The notes below the pieces were generated by a model. That model had not been told where the DNA came from. It saw only the letters and a list, made by a program, of their open reading frames with translations, and searched no databases. A DNA stretch of 64,000 bases from Pontederia crassipes (Eukaryota > Streptophyta > Magnoliopsida > Commelinales > Pontederiaceae): contig CM060188.1 in the NCBI GenBank assembly GCA_030549335.1, forward strand, positions 16,557,501 through 16,621,500. The letters run 5' to 3'. The position numbers and the translations under genes were made by a program. Positions 1 through 10,579 of the stretch are shown here, in pieces. Numbering within the stretch: position 1 is the first letter of the stretch; every line of letters begins with the position of its first letter.

Positions 1-1659
1 GTAAGTTCCTCATACACTAGTGTCGTGTGAAGGAATGTTCGTCATACACGATGATGTCGGATTGATCGCCCGCCTAACCACGACGGTCATGTGTTGTTCA
101 CTCGAGAAAATCACCATCTCAGATATGCAGTCAGAAATTTTGAAGTGTCACGCTACATTAAAAAGAGTGTCCTCATGCTCCGCCACGACGATCTTACGTT
201 ACTCATACCAAGAGGTGGCATTACACAACTGTCGTGTAATTCGAAGTACCCATATCACATTCAAGGACTGTCATCATGCATTATTATGATAATTTAACGC
301 TGCTCGATATCTTGTGATGTCGCATCGCATGCCCAATCATGCAACATGAAGCGCACAATCGCTCCACGATAAAAGTTGGGTCAAGGTTAAGTATCATGGT
401 TCACGATCCTTTCGGCTACGGAGCATCATTCACAAACATCTTGCCGTGTCGCTAGTCTCGTCTATCGCATTAAGATGACTTCCACAAATAGAATAAAGTG
501 TTAATTACTTGTAAACACTTAGTGATGAGCTGTCAGTTTTGCCTGCATCGTCAAGTGTTGCCCTGCAAACAATGCAATGTCACCCATCGAGAGTTGGGAC
601 GAACCTGCTACACGTCAACAAAAATCGTCGCCTAAACCCCAACGACCAATTCGACAAATGGTATAAGCGTCGAGCATTTACACAACCTTAACATGTTGTT
701 GCTAAGTGTTCCGCCGTCAATCGAAAGAAGGTATGCCTTTCCTCTCAGCCAACGCCTTTGAATAATCGAAGTGGCTTCCAAATATTGGAATTCAAAGGTT
801 CGAATGGCAAACTAGCGCTGCCATCCGTTCGAATGGAGATGAAGGTGAAGTTGGGAGCTCGTGCTTCTCCAACAATAATCTGCTCACTCAAGCAGAGCGT
901 CTTTATGAGCATCCCCATGGATCAGTGAAGACTTGAAACGTCTAATCTCTCACAAGAGTTAGCCGCCCAATGAATAGGTGTGTCTAAGGTGCATGATCTT
1001 TGTCGACAAGCACAACGATATCACTTGGTCTGAACTACAAATGGGCGAGTATCAAAGATGTATCATCTTTGTCAATGAGTTACAAATGGTATTGTCAAAG
1101 CTTCAAAAGAGGTCCCAGATTGGAAGAAAGCATATTCAAAGAATCGTGCAAGATGTGGCAAACTTATGATGGTGATAATGTGGAATGTTGCAACATGGAT
1201 CCCGTTGATACATGGGACGGACATAGACGATAATTCATCAACTATGTATGCCCTGAAAAGTCAAGACCATGGGACAGATGTAGACAATAGTTCATCAATT
1301 ATGTATGCCTTGACAAATTAAGACGAGGTCAATATCACATTGTTCAGCATTAGTTAGAAGAGCATGTTGAAGGAGAACGTGAGAGGTAGCACCGAGCTCC
1401 ACCTATAGTATTCCAAGAGATGAAGACCCAACGTTGGCGATCTTCAGCAAAGGGGAAAATCTTGGAGTAGGACGGAGTTGGGACAACAGGACTATCCAAC
1501 CTCCGCTCGCTAGTCATCATTGTCAAATCATTCGTACCAAGGCAAGTGCCATACCACCAAAGCCCTTGAACAAAGACAATGGCAGGGAGAGAAGCTCAAG
1601 TCGTAAGGAACATGTCAAGCGCTCAAGACAAAGGCGAAGCCTATCGCAGTAGAAGGATC

Positions 1660-1975
1660 GAGTTGAACCACAGTAAACGAGGGGAGACTCTCGTCGCTCA
1701 CTATAGTGACTCAAAGCAGACAATGTATAGAGTGTCATATCGAAGAACTTTGCTCCGCCTCGAATCGTCAAAATATCAAATGACCATCAAGGATAAGTAG
1801 TTCTATGCATTCGACAGATGGATGACTCTACGTTGCAGTCATCTATAACATAAAGACATTGAGTTGAATCACAATGAGTGTGGAGAGACTCTTGTCACTC
1901 CCAATGGCGACTTGAAACACCCGAAGCAGACAAGTTGTAAATGTTCCCATCGAATAACTTGTGCTGCCTCAATGA
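1660..1975. repeat. Two diverged direct repeats, about 200 bp apart
   Basis: The segment 1660-1770 (starting agttgaaccacagt) recurs in diverged form at 1861-1975 (starting gagttgaatcacaatg). Both contain a shared gagactcttgtc-like block, a gaagcagacaa block and a final ctgcctc-like block in the same order. This is an old tandem duplication, probably inside a degraded transposon. Confidence 0.6.
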
Positions 1976-2005
1976 TGTAGATCTTGACAAGAAAAGAGAG
2001 AATTT

Positions 2006-2480
2006 TGTTGATGTACAGAATTCTAGTGCTCAACAACTTAGTTTGATTCAGATTTGAAGAATCTGTTAGGAGTTCTAATGCTGATAGGACTGTTATTTGC
2101 TTTTTAGTTTATTTTTCTTAGGAGTCCTAATGCTATTAGGATTGTTATTTCCTATTAGTTTATTTCTTATTCTGTTAGGTTATAAAGTCCTAATGCTGGT
2201 GGGATTCTATTTTCCTTTTGCTATAAGAGTCTTAGTATTAATAGTATTGCTAGTTGGGAATCCCAATATATTGGTCTGACTTGTAAGAGTTAAAGACATT
2301 ATTATCTCTCTTTAATTAAAGTTCCAGTTCAGAGTTTTCTGAATTCCTAAGTTCATGTGCGCACGATCTTGATCTTGGATTTCTTCTAATGTGCTGGTGA
2401 ATTCCTGCTAGTTTATTTGTCGATTATCGTCCGCTTGAACCGGCGACATCGATGTTTGTTTTCTGCAGATCTTTCAAGCA
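2006..2480 (+). mobile_element. LTR-like segment of a decayed LTR retrotransposon
   Basis: The stretch begins TGTTGATG and ends near a TTTCA followed within a few bases by catatcagagg, which resembles a copia primer-binding site. It has an AT-rich first half with repeated 'aggagtcctaatgct' units and a promoter-like to leader-like transition. No partner LTR or coding domain is seen in the window, so the boundaries and family are tentative. It is a fossil. Confidence 0.25.
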
Positions 2481-4588
2481 TATCAGAGGCATACTTGTAC
2501 GGTGCAATAGAACACCGTTCATCGAGCCTAGGGTTTGCTCTTGGCTGTATTTAAATTTTTATATCGAATTCCTTAACGTTGCATCACTCAAGCCATCTAA
2601 ATCCCAAAATGACCATGAAGTGTGAGATGATCCATGTCAAATGACAAGACTCTCAATGTGTTCTGCCATGATATCGAAGCAACTCTTTTTATGAACTACT
2701 CGTGAAGTCACTTAAGAGTTATTTCACCCTAAGAAGCAAAACCAAACAAGTTGACACTGCATAAGTCTAGAGCAGTTAAAGCCAATAGAGACTTGATGTT
2801 CAGATAGTTACTTGATGAATTCAGACCGTAGAAAGCGGACTCCACTAGCACTGAATAAGTAATGTCACAGGATTGGATGAGGAATCAGTAAGCAAATCAG
2901 GCTTAAGGGAGGAGTCCTTAGCGAGTCTCGAAACGGATGGGACAGTCTTGGCATTGCTTAATGTTGGTGAAGTAGAAGTCAAGGTAAAGAAGACAGAATC
3001 TAACTAGACATATGAAGTCAAGATTGAAGACAAAGACCCTAAAGAAGCTTGGACAATTAATGGTGTCGGGGGCATCGCCGACTTTGGTGAAAAAATGTCA
3101 CGGGATATTTTTCCATGACACGACGCGTGAAGCCTTGCGACACCAGTGCCACTCAACTTAAAGCTCTTGATCGCTCAGCCCCGAATCATAGTGTTTGTTC
3201 GTTCTTTCATTTCATGTCACAAACAAGACTTAGGGATGTTCATTCAGTATTGATTCTTATTCTTAAAGTCACATTCGAGGAGTCAAGAAACTAATTCCTG
3301 TGAATGTCTATTTGCCGGGCTGGCCGCGCCAACATATGTGTTGAGTCAAAACAAGGGAATGAATTGCATAAGGCCTTCATCTTCAAGAAGGCTTAAAGAA
3401 AGCGCTATTCTTCCAATTTCTAAGGAGCGTAAGCTACATGCTAACTTAATACATGCAAAGAGCTTGCCACTCGAATATAAAGTTAATTAGTTCTGCAGGC
3501 CAGGAGTCCATCTTCAAAGAAAAGTGAAAAGTTTTCTTTCTGGCAGAGGAAAGAACTCATTTTGTAGTTCTTAGGACGAGATTGTCATTCCATTTATCAA
3601 GCCTCGAACCTTTGATGAAAAAAGAGTTAGAAGCGTGGCCCCAAACAATGCTTAGCGTAGGACACATATTTGATGTGAGAAGGCAATCTTTGCCTTTTAG
3701 GCCTGTGACAAGGGGTACATTGAGTGCGACACTGGTGCAAGATAAATAGATTGGAAACTTCGCTCTGTCGTGGATATATAGAGCGGGGACATTCTTGCAC
3801 TTTCTAGCCCATATTTTACTAACACCTTGCTATTGTTTGTACCCCTAAATTGGCCACCCTAATAGTACTACTTATCCCTGACTCGGTCCGATAAAAGTCC
3901 TATAATCCGAACTGAGGATAAGTTTTTGGAGTTAGCTCACCCTCACGGGATTGCGATTGTGGATTCCTCCAACTCAATGAATAAAGGGGGAGTATGAAGC
4001 TTTCTATGTGGATATGAAAAAAAGGAAAATGATCAAACATTTATTACTTGAGAATATAACTGAATGAGGAAGAGCTCTTGCCCCGCACTGCATAATATCA
4101 TGGAGTATTAAGTTATCCGTGACATTATCTTGTAAGAACATCTTTATAAATAGTCAAATTATATTATCCGTAATTATGTATGTTATGTTTAATATAATTT
4201 TTTCTTAATTTTAGTATCTGACCTTGAGCGTGGGGTGATAACTCGGACCCTTCTCGATATTCCGTATTGCCCCTTCGAACCATAAACGTAAGCCTCACCA
4301 TAAACCCTTGATGAATAATCCGACCATGTATCGAATTCTTATAAAAATAATTATTCATATATATGATAAATATTTCGTTGCAAACTCAAAATAAGATTGA
4401 CTATGCGCTCCTTCACCACACCAGCCGTGTCCCCTCTCCCCACCCAAGGGCCAACCCCTGGTTGACCCTATCCGCGAGCATTACGGGCTCCCCTCCCCTC
4501 ATAATGGCTTCTCACATGAGCCGAGCAAGATGGACACTGGGGAAGGCTTGCGAGGGTAATGACGACCACATTACATGACGACAGCCTA

Positions 4589-4850
4589 AGATCGATGTGG
4601 CAGCAGCGGACTATGACAGCGCGGCAACACCCGAGACCTAGCAGCAGAGGCAATTGAGTTCTAGCAGCAGCCGTGACCGAGACCTAGCAGGAGTAGCGGA
4701 GACCTAATGGTGGCGGTAGCGAAAACTAGCAGGCAGTGGCGGCGAAGACTATCAGCGACGGAGGTGGTGGCGACGGAGACCTAGCAGCAACAGCGATAGA
4801 GTCAGGAGCAGCGGAGACCTAACGGCAGCGGAGGCGGTGTAACAGAGATG
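4589..4850. repeat. Degenerate GC-rich tandem repeat
   Basis: Variants of gagacctagcagcagcgg repeat irregularly through this stretch (for example near 4630, 4680, 4700, 4780 and 4820), unlike the AT-rich flanks. Several frames stay briefly open only because of the composition, so I do not call a gene. Confidence 0.5.
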
Positions 4851-5149
4851 GCTATCATGGCTTAGCAGCGGGCCAGCGACGACATAGAAAGTGCAACAAC
4901 CGGTAAAAGCGTGTCATGTTGTCAAGATCGCGTCTCAAATCGTACAATCGTAATTGGACGATCTTAGCTTTTAAAATCGTGCTGATCCCACTCTGAAGCG
5001 TCACGTGAGATCGCTGGACACGCTTTCCAGCGAATGCGATCCCAGTTTTTTTTTGAGCCGAGCTTGCGGTCACGTGGTGTGACCCGTGAGCCCAAAGGCA
5101 TTCAGGAACAAACAAAAAAATTGATGCCCTAGTTACCTCGTTCGTCGCT

Positions 5150-5340
5150 GCCGCCTTCCGCCAGTCGTTCCCGCCTGCTGCCAGGCGTTGCCGCTTGCCA
5201 CCGCCTGCCGCCTGCCGCCGTTCGTTGACGCCTGCCGCCGTGTGCTGCCATGTGTTGCAGCCGCCTGCCGCTGTGTTCCAGCTGTCTGCAGCTGTGCGCG
5301 GCTGCCGCCTCGCGTTGCTGCCGCTCGCCGTGAATATCGC
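5150..5340. repeat. GC-rich ccgcctgccg simple-sequence-like tract
   Basis: Short imperfect units of the form gccgcctgctgcc recur here, with their complement giving long open frames on both strands. The two-strand openness is what low-complexity GC-rich repeats produce, so neither frame is called as a gene. It leads into the palindromic array at 5476. Confidence 0.5.
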
Positions 5341-5475
5341 CGGTACTCCATTATTCCTCCCTCCCTCAATCTCTCGCTGTACCCGTTCTTTTTTTTTTGT
5401 CGCATGGCGCCATTCTTTTCTGTCGCCGATCTCCCTGCTGGCGACCTCAGCGTGCAGGTGATCAGGAAGCATCCT

Positions 5476-5715
5476 CCCTGCTCACGAGCAGGGAGGCCTC
5501 CGCTGTTGTCTCCCGTGAGCAGGGAGGCCTCCGCTGTTGTCTCCCGTGAGCAGGGAGGCCTCCGCTGTTGTCTCCCTGCTCCCGAACTCAGCACGCAGGG
5601 AGCTCTGCTCGCGAGAAGGGATGCACCAAATCCTCCCTGCTTGCACAGTGCAGCAGGGAGGCCTGCGCTGTTCCCTGCTTGCGAGCAGGGAGGCCTTCAC
5701 CAAGGTCTCCCTGAT
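5476..5715. repeat. 31-bp tandem array with repeated palindromic stems
   Basis: Three consecutive units of 31 bp start with gagcagggaggcctccgctg (gggagg at 5491, 5522 and 5553). Further diverged units run to about 5715. The units carry complementary ccctgc and gcagggag blocks, so the array can fold into a series of short hairpins with different loops (for example around 5476-5496, 5634-5662 and 5668-5692). Immediately beyond 5740 the sequence drops to AT-rich. I do not recognise a gene or a known repeat family. Confidence 0.6.
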
Positions 5716-6469
5716 CGTGCAGGGCTTGCAAGCCTCGTGAAGATAGATACAGACTTTGAGTTAGGAATATGAATATAGGATTATATAAGTAATTGTTTAA
5801 GCCTGTTTGTTAGAATTATATTAGTATCAGTTGTTGTCCTTGCATGCTTAATTAGGTTTGAATTAAATTTTGATTATGTTGTATGCTTGTATAGAATGTT
5901 ACAAATGTGTTACAGATTTAGGTAAAGGAAAAATGGCATCTAGTTAGGGTTCAGGAGTTGGAAACACAAATATATAAAAAAAATAATCTGGTAGAACCGG
6001 CCTTCCTCCGTGTCCGTTTTACGGATGCCCACCGATCTTAGCTAAAAATGATTCTGCATGCAAAATCCTTCCGTGGGTTCATAAAAACGGACAATTCCAT
6101 GATTCAAATTGCGATTTTGAGAACATATTACCGAGTCTTTCAACTTCTTCTCTCTGTTTTCATTTTTACTGGTTGAATTTATAGGATGTTAAATCTAGAT
6201 CAAATTAAACTAGCACTTCTGGGAAACATCCTGCGCAAAAAAAATGCTCCAGTGATTCTTAATGCCTCAAAAGAACATATTTGGTTTTGATAGTTGATTC
6301 CCCAAATGTCCAATGTCCTTGATGTATGTTCATCTATAATGGCATTATGATATAACATCTTAAAAAGTGATCTGTATATTTTATAAGAAGTTTATTATGT
6401 TTCTTGTTAATGACGATAAACTGTATACTTACATATATAACACATATCAGGAACCCATTTCCATCAAGG

Positions 6470-9400
6470 ATGCAGTCTGGAAAGAACCTGCTACAGGGAT
6501 CAGTGTTTCTTGTATCTGGTTTCACATTGTTTTTATTATTTCTCTATGCTGCAATCATATCTAAGTGTCTTCCGCCTTTTGAGAATCGAATTTTGGCTGC
6601 CATCCAAAGTGACAGGTAAAGAACAAAACCTACACCCACAGCTATCTCAAAACTGTAGCAACTTAAATTAAGTTTACTGGTTATCTTTATTGTTTAGGAT
6701 CTTATTTTTCTGCATCAACCAGAAGAGTGAGCTACAGATCGATTTGGTTCAACTCTCTGGATGTGTTATATTTTACAGTGAAAAAAATAATGAATGGATA
6801 AGTAAAGAAAGGAAAATCATGCTAAAACTATATTTGCTGAGCAAATCATCGTACACGTTGATAATTCTCTCAAAGAAAACGTGGATAATTGCTATGTTCG
6901 TCATAAGAAGAGGTTAAGATTTTAGAGTTACAAGTCATGTTTAATTCAATCTTAGGAACTTTTATGACATTCTATCTATACAGCGATGGATCTTAGTTTG
7001 ACACATCAGCGATGGATCTTGGGAACTTTTATGCTGTGTAGGTAGGCAGAGAAGGACATCAACCATTTATTTTTTGAGTGCCCGACATCCCGAGGCATCT
7101 GGCAGAAGATGAGCATCACGAGTCTATTTTCATCCGATTCGGAGGCATGTGGCAGTCACTCTGAGGCATGGCTCGCCAGAGATAGCGATGAAGAGCACCA
7201 TTGGCGACTTTTTTGCTGGGTTCCTGGGTCGCTCTAGCACAACCGGGCCATTTTTTGTGGGGAGAAATGTCAGGATGAGCGTATTGTACACATATTTTTT
7301 CTCATTTGGGAGTGGGGTTTTTGATTAGTTGATACACTTCCCATCCTAGTGGTGGGGTAACTCCATGTTTGATTACATTTGGGAGAGATGGTGTGGAATA
7401 TAAGGGAATGAAATTAGTTACACCATGTTTGATTACATTTTTTATTTAAGTTAAGAGGGGTGGGGTAACTCCGCCTATATTTTATAGTCGGTTCCAAGTC
7501 CGGATAAAGGAGGAGGGTTGTGTTAGGCTCCGACAGCCAGCGTAAAATTCTGTCGAATCTCATGAACATGAATCAACGAATGACGTCGTATGATCCATGT
7601 AGCCGACCCCACCTAGTGGGATAAGGCTTTGTTGTTGTTGTTGTTGTTTGATACACTTCCCATCCTTTTGCGGCTCTCCTTATGAGAGCCTTCACTTGTA
7701 CATGATTTTTAGTTCACAGTGTTAGGTGACAACCACTCCTTTTTCTCCTAAAAAAATGCTTTCGATACTTCTGTATAGGACTTGAAGATAAAAATGCTTT
7801 CGATACTTCTGTATACTCCTTTTTAGTTCACAGTGTTAGGTGACAACCCTCTATAGGAGAACTGCACAAACGAAGATAACAATTCAAATGTTTAAAAGGT
7901 GAAGTCACATGTGATGTGGACATGAATGTTTTATGCTTCTTTTGATGAGTTGTATACCCATATTTGGGCGAGGGGTAACTCATGTTTGTTCTTAACTCGA
8001 TTATTTTCACTTCCTGATTCAAGTAATAAGACAAATTAAGTTAAGTAATTCTTTTTAGAGGGTAAGGATGATTGCCGACAGAGCTAACTGATTAGAATGA
8101 GAAAGGATGTACGAATGACTTTAGCCGGTTACTGATTGTAAAAACCAAGGTCTGAATTAAAATCAAAATATTAATTTTCATTTTTCATAGACTATCAGAT
8201 CCTTACTTCTTGCTACTGGTCCGAAGGGCTCCTGGGGACGACCTCAGATTGTAGTTTATTTTTTGGCAAGCTGGAGGACACAGAGAATCCTTTGTTAAGT
8301 TTTTTCGGGAGTATCTTCTTGTCTTTTTACAGTGCCCTATTGGCAGTGAAAAGTTTGGAATCAAGCTCATGTTTCCTGGCTCAGTTGCAGTTCTGAATTG
8401 GAATTTCAGACATCTTTCGGGAGTCATTACATACTGTTACTTACAGATCTAAGATGGCTCGGACCTGGCTTTTTGTTAATGCCGAAACTTGGTGATTTTC
8501 CAGGGTGGCCGATGCCATGTTGAATTTGTGCATGCCTCTGCTCTAACCAAGGAATGAATTTAATTTGGCCGGCAGCACACTACCTCCTCATGTTTTCTTT
8601 CTCCTTTCTGTTGCTGTTGCATTTTTCTTTGAATTTTGCTTCTATTGTCCGATTTTTCATAATCGTGGAGTTAATAAATGCCTTGCTGATCATCCTTTTT
8701 CCCCTCAAAAAATAAACTACAAGATAACAAAGGTTATCCTGAAAGTATTTTAGATTTAGGTCTCTCTGGTTACTGGCAAATGGGAGTGCAAACTAGGAGC
8801 AAATGATACATAAGATACTAATAGAAACTCAGGAATGCTAATTCATTTGTTTAATTCTTTATATTCTGTTTATTAGAGTAGTTGCTTTGAACTTATATGA
8901 ATCATAGGTTATGTTTAATATATGAAAATAGCTCGCCATAGTTTTTCATATTTCACCAAGTCTCTTATATTCTGCTTACTGGAGTAGTTCTTTTGAACTT
9001 TATCATAAGTTATATGCTTAATATGTGCAAAGAGCTCACATAGTTTTTCATATTTCATCAATTACTGTACTAGTTTCGTCATTATTTTTTGTCATCTTTG
9101 TCTATACTATTATGCTTAAATGTATTTTTTTAGTTCACTAGTTATGTGGGGTGATAACTTCCTGATTTCTCATGATTATCATCATGTCTGTGGTAAAATT
9201 TCGTCATATGCATTTCAATCGTAATGATATTATATTGTATCCAATTTTCAAATATAGCATGTTATTGTGTTTCATGGTACTCAATAATAGTAACGTTATG
9301 TGAGTAATGATTCCTCAATCTACATAATGACGTAATTGGATTTAGTCCTGACTTTTAAATAATCCTTGTCTGGTGAGTAAATCATATTAATAGGTAATTC

Positions 9401-10579
9401 ATTTGTGTTATGGATTCCCTAATATTTTGGACAGAGAAATCCAACTTGATCATCTGTTAAATGTAATCACTGTTATCACATTGGTTGTTTATCATTTCTA
9501 TTTCACTGTTGTTTATTTCCTCAATACAAGTCTTTACAGAGTTACTGAATTGAAATTCACAGTGGGTGTATCTTTAGCTATTAACAAACAAACAAACAAC
9601 AACAAAGCCTTATCCCACTAGGTGGGGTCGGCTACATGGATCATACGACGCCTTGATCCATGTTCATAAGATTCGACAGGATTTTACGCTGGCTGTCGGG
9701 GGCTAACACAATCCTCCTCCTTTATTCGGGCTTGGGACCGACTATAAAATATAGGCGGAGTTTATATCCACAAGCAAAACCAAATAATAAAAAAAAGCGT
9801 CATCATGATATCAAATAATCTAAATCATGGGCGAACCACAAGGCATATGAATGTATCAAAATCTTAATAACAATAAAAATGAAGGATTTGATAACAACTT
9901 AACTACAAAGATCCTTAAAAATAGATTTGAGACATGTTCCTATTTCTTGTACTAAAATTGAGTCACTAAGGGGTACTAATGTGCCATGTGTGGTGGTTGT
10001 ACAACAAAGTAGTGATAACTTCTTTTTTATTTTTGTAATTAATACTTATGTGTCAATTCTTTTATATGCAGAACTAAACTAATTAGTGGTAACTTTTTTT
10101 ATTTCTGTAATTAATATTTATCTATAGAACTAAGAAGTGATTACTAAAGTGAAATAGCCAGATTGGAAGTGGCAAAGAGAAGATAAAGAATGCATACTTC
10201 ATTGGTAAAAGGGCAGGAAAAGCAGTAATTTTGACCAGAGGAACTAACGTGAACCAATCAAGAAAATGAGTTACCGTCTTGCTTCAGGGCGTGTGCCAGT
10301 TCTTATGCTCATGGCTCTCTTTGTAGGCGAATAGTAGCTTGTCCTCCTCCGGTGACCACGATCCCTTCTTCAATCCATCTCCTTGAATTTTCAAATTGTA
10401 TCTTTAGCTATTAACTTAAAGAAAATATTTATTGTATTTCTAGAGTATATTTTTGACTTTTTGCTTGTGGTTTTTCATTTGACAGGTACTACTGCCTTCT
10501 AATACCATTGACACTGCCTGTTCTTGTGGTCTCTGTATATTTCCATTGGCTTAGTATGAAGCTCTTCAAGCATGCCTAA
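6470..10579 (+). CDS. PIGY: PIG-Y-like subunit of GPI-N-acetylglucosaminyltransferase
   Basis: Coding exons are 6470-6615 and 10486-10579, joined through an Arg codon (cag|gt donor, acag acceptor), giving 79 residues. Two hydrophobic segments, about 10-30 and 50-71, are split by a short polar loop (SKCLPPFENR), and the protein ends MKLFKHA. The second half (YYCLLIPLTLPVLVV...KLFKHA) lines up with the C-terminus of human PIG-Y, a 71-residue ER membrane protein of the GPI-GlcNAc transferase complex that starts GPI-anchor synthesis. A possible splice acceptor (ending 6450) 20 bp before the ATG suggests a 5' UTR intron. The 3870-bp coding intron holds an L1 remnant and two RTE insertions. The assignment rests on length, topology and the C-terminal match; the start codon is the first in-frame Met after the acceptor. 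Confidence 0.75.
7021..7760 (+). mobile_element. 5'-truncated L1-type LINE remnant
   Basis: The frame near 7041-7110 reads ...HLFFECPTSRGIWQKM, the zinc-binding motif that follows reverse transcriptase in plant L1 LINEs (zf-RVT). Downstream is a weakly conserved W-rich tail and then a 3' UTR-like stretch ending tttttctcctaaaaaaa at about 7755. An RTE insertion with a 19-bp target-site duplication splits it at 7348-7647. The start of homology is approximate, and the coding frame is interrupted. Confidence 0.6.
7348..7647 (+). mobile_element. Short RTE derivative with 119 bp of extra 5' DNA
   Basis: A perfect 19-bp target-site duplication (ttgatacacttcccatcct) lies at 7329-7347 and 7648-7666. 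The right part, 7467-7647, is the common element: it starts aactccgcc, passes gataaaggaggagggttgtg and ends ccacctagtggg...(TTG)n. The left 119 bp (7348-7466) precede the usual 5' end and are absent from the other copies. They contain two copies of catgtttgattacattt and of ggtggggtaactcc. The duplication shows that the 300 bp entered as one unit. Confidence 0.8.
7711..7848. repeat. Duplicated blocks at the L1 3' end
   Basis: Two blocks each occur twice: agttcacagtgttaggtgac (7711 and 7824) and atgctttcgatacttctgta (7756 and 7793). The arrangement is consistent with a local duplication involving the poly(A) end and target-site duplication of the L1 remnant. Confidence 0.6.
9586..10396 (-). mobile_element. 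Composite RTE insertion carrying an upstream passenger with a MYB exon
   Basis: A perfect 19-bp duplication (tgtatctttagctattaac) flanks the insert at 9567-9585 and 10397-10415. On the minus strand the insert reads about 634 bp of non-element DNA (10396-9763), then the common RTE 5' end (aactccgcc, ending at 9762), the shortened element and an AAC/AAAC-type tail against the left duplication. The tail sits directly on the target-site duplication, so the RTE provided the 3' end for the whole unit. The passenger contains an R2R3-MYB exon fragment at its far end. I infer a 5' co-mobilised flank, or an RTE that had landed in a MYB-like copy and was later transcribed from upstream. Confidence 0.75.
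10275..10382 (-). pseudogene. R2R3-MYB first-exon fragment
   Basis: On the minus strand this reads GLKKGSWSPEEDKLLFAY followed by KESHEHKNWH, the start of the first MYB repeat of plant R2R3-MYB factors (usual form GLKKGPWTPEED...NW). It ends with a splice-donor-like ACG|gtaact where the first intron of these genes normally begins. The usual MGRxPCC start is missing. After NWHT the frame shifts relative to the family pattern and a stop follows, so it is not functional. The rest of the gene (second repeat, activation region) is absent. It lies at the 5' end of the RTE-bounded insert, 15 bp from the target-site duplication. Confidence 0.65.

Larger units (their letters stand above)
1..4150. other. 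Gene-free region of decayed repeats
   Basis: I find no convincing coding region here. Open frames are short and have no recognisable family features. The text looks like old repetitive DNA, with diverged direct repeats (1660-1975), an LTR-like stretch (2006-2480) and a 3070-3970 segment of repeat-like but unidentified sequence. This is a judgement from base composition and internal repetition only. Confidence 0.4.

Noticed and set aside
4855-5772. Several overlapping open frames (up to 205 codons) on both strands
   Set aside because: They follow the GC-rich repeats and the 31-bp array, with Ala/Arg/Pro-rich text and no family features.
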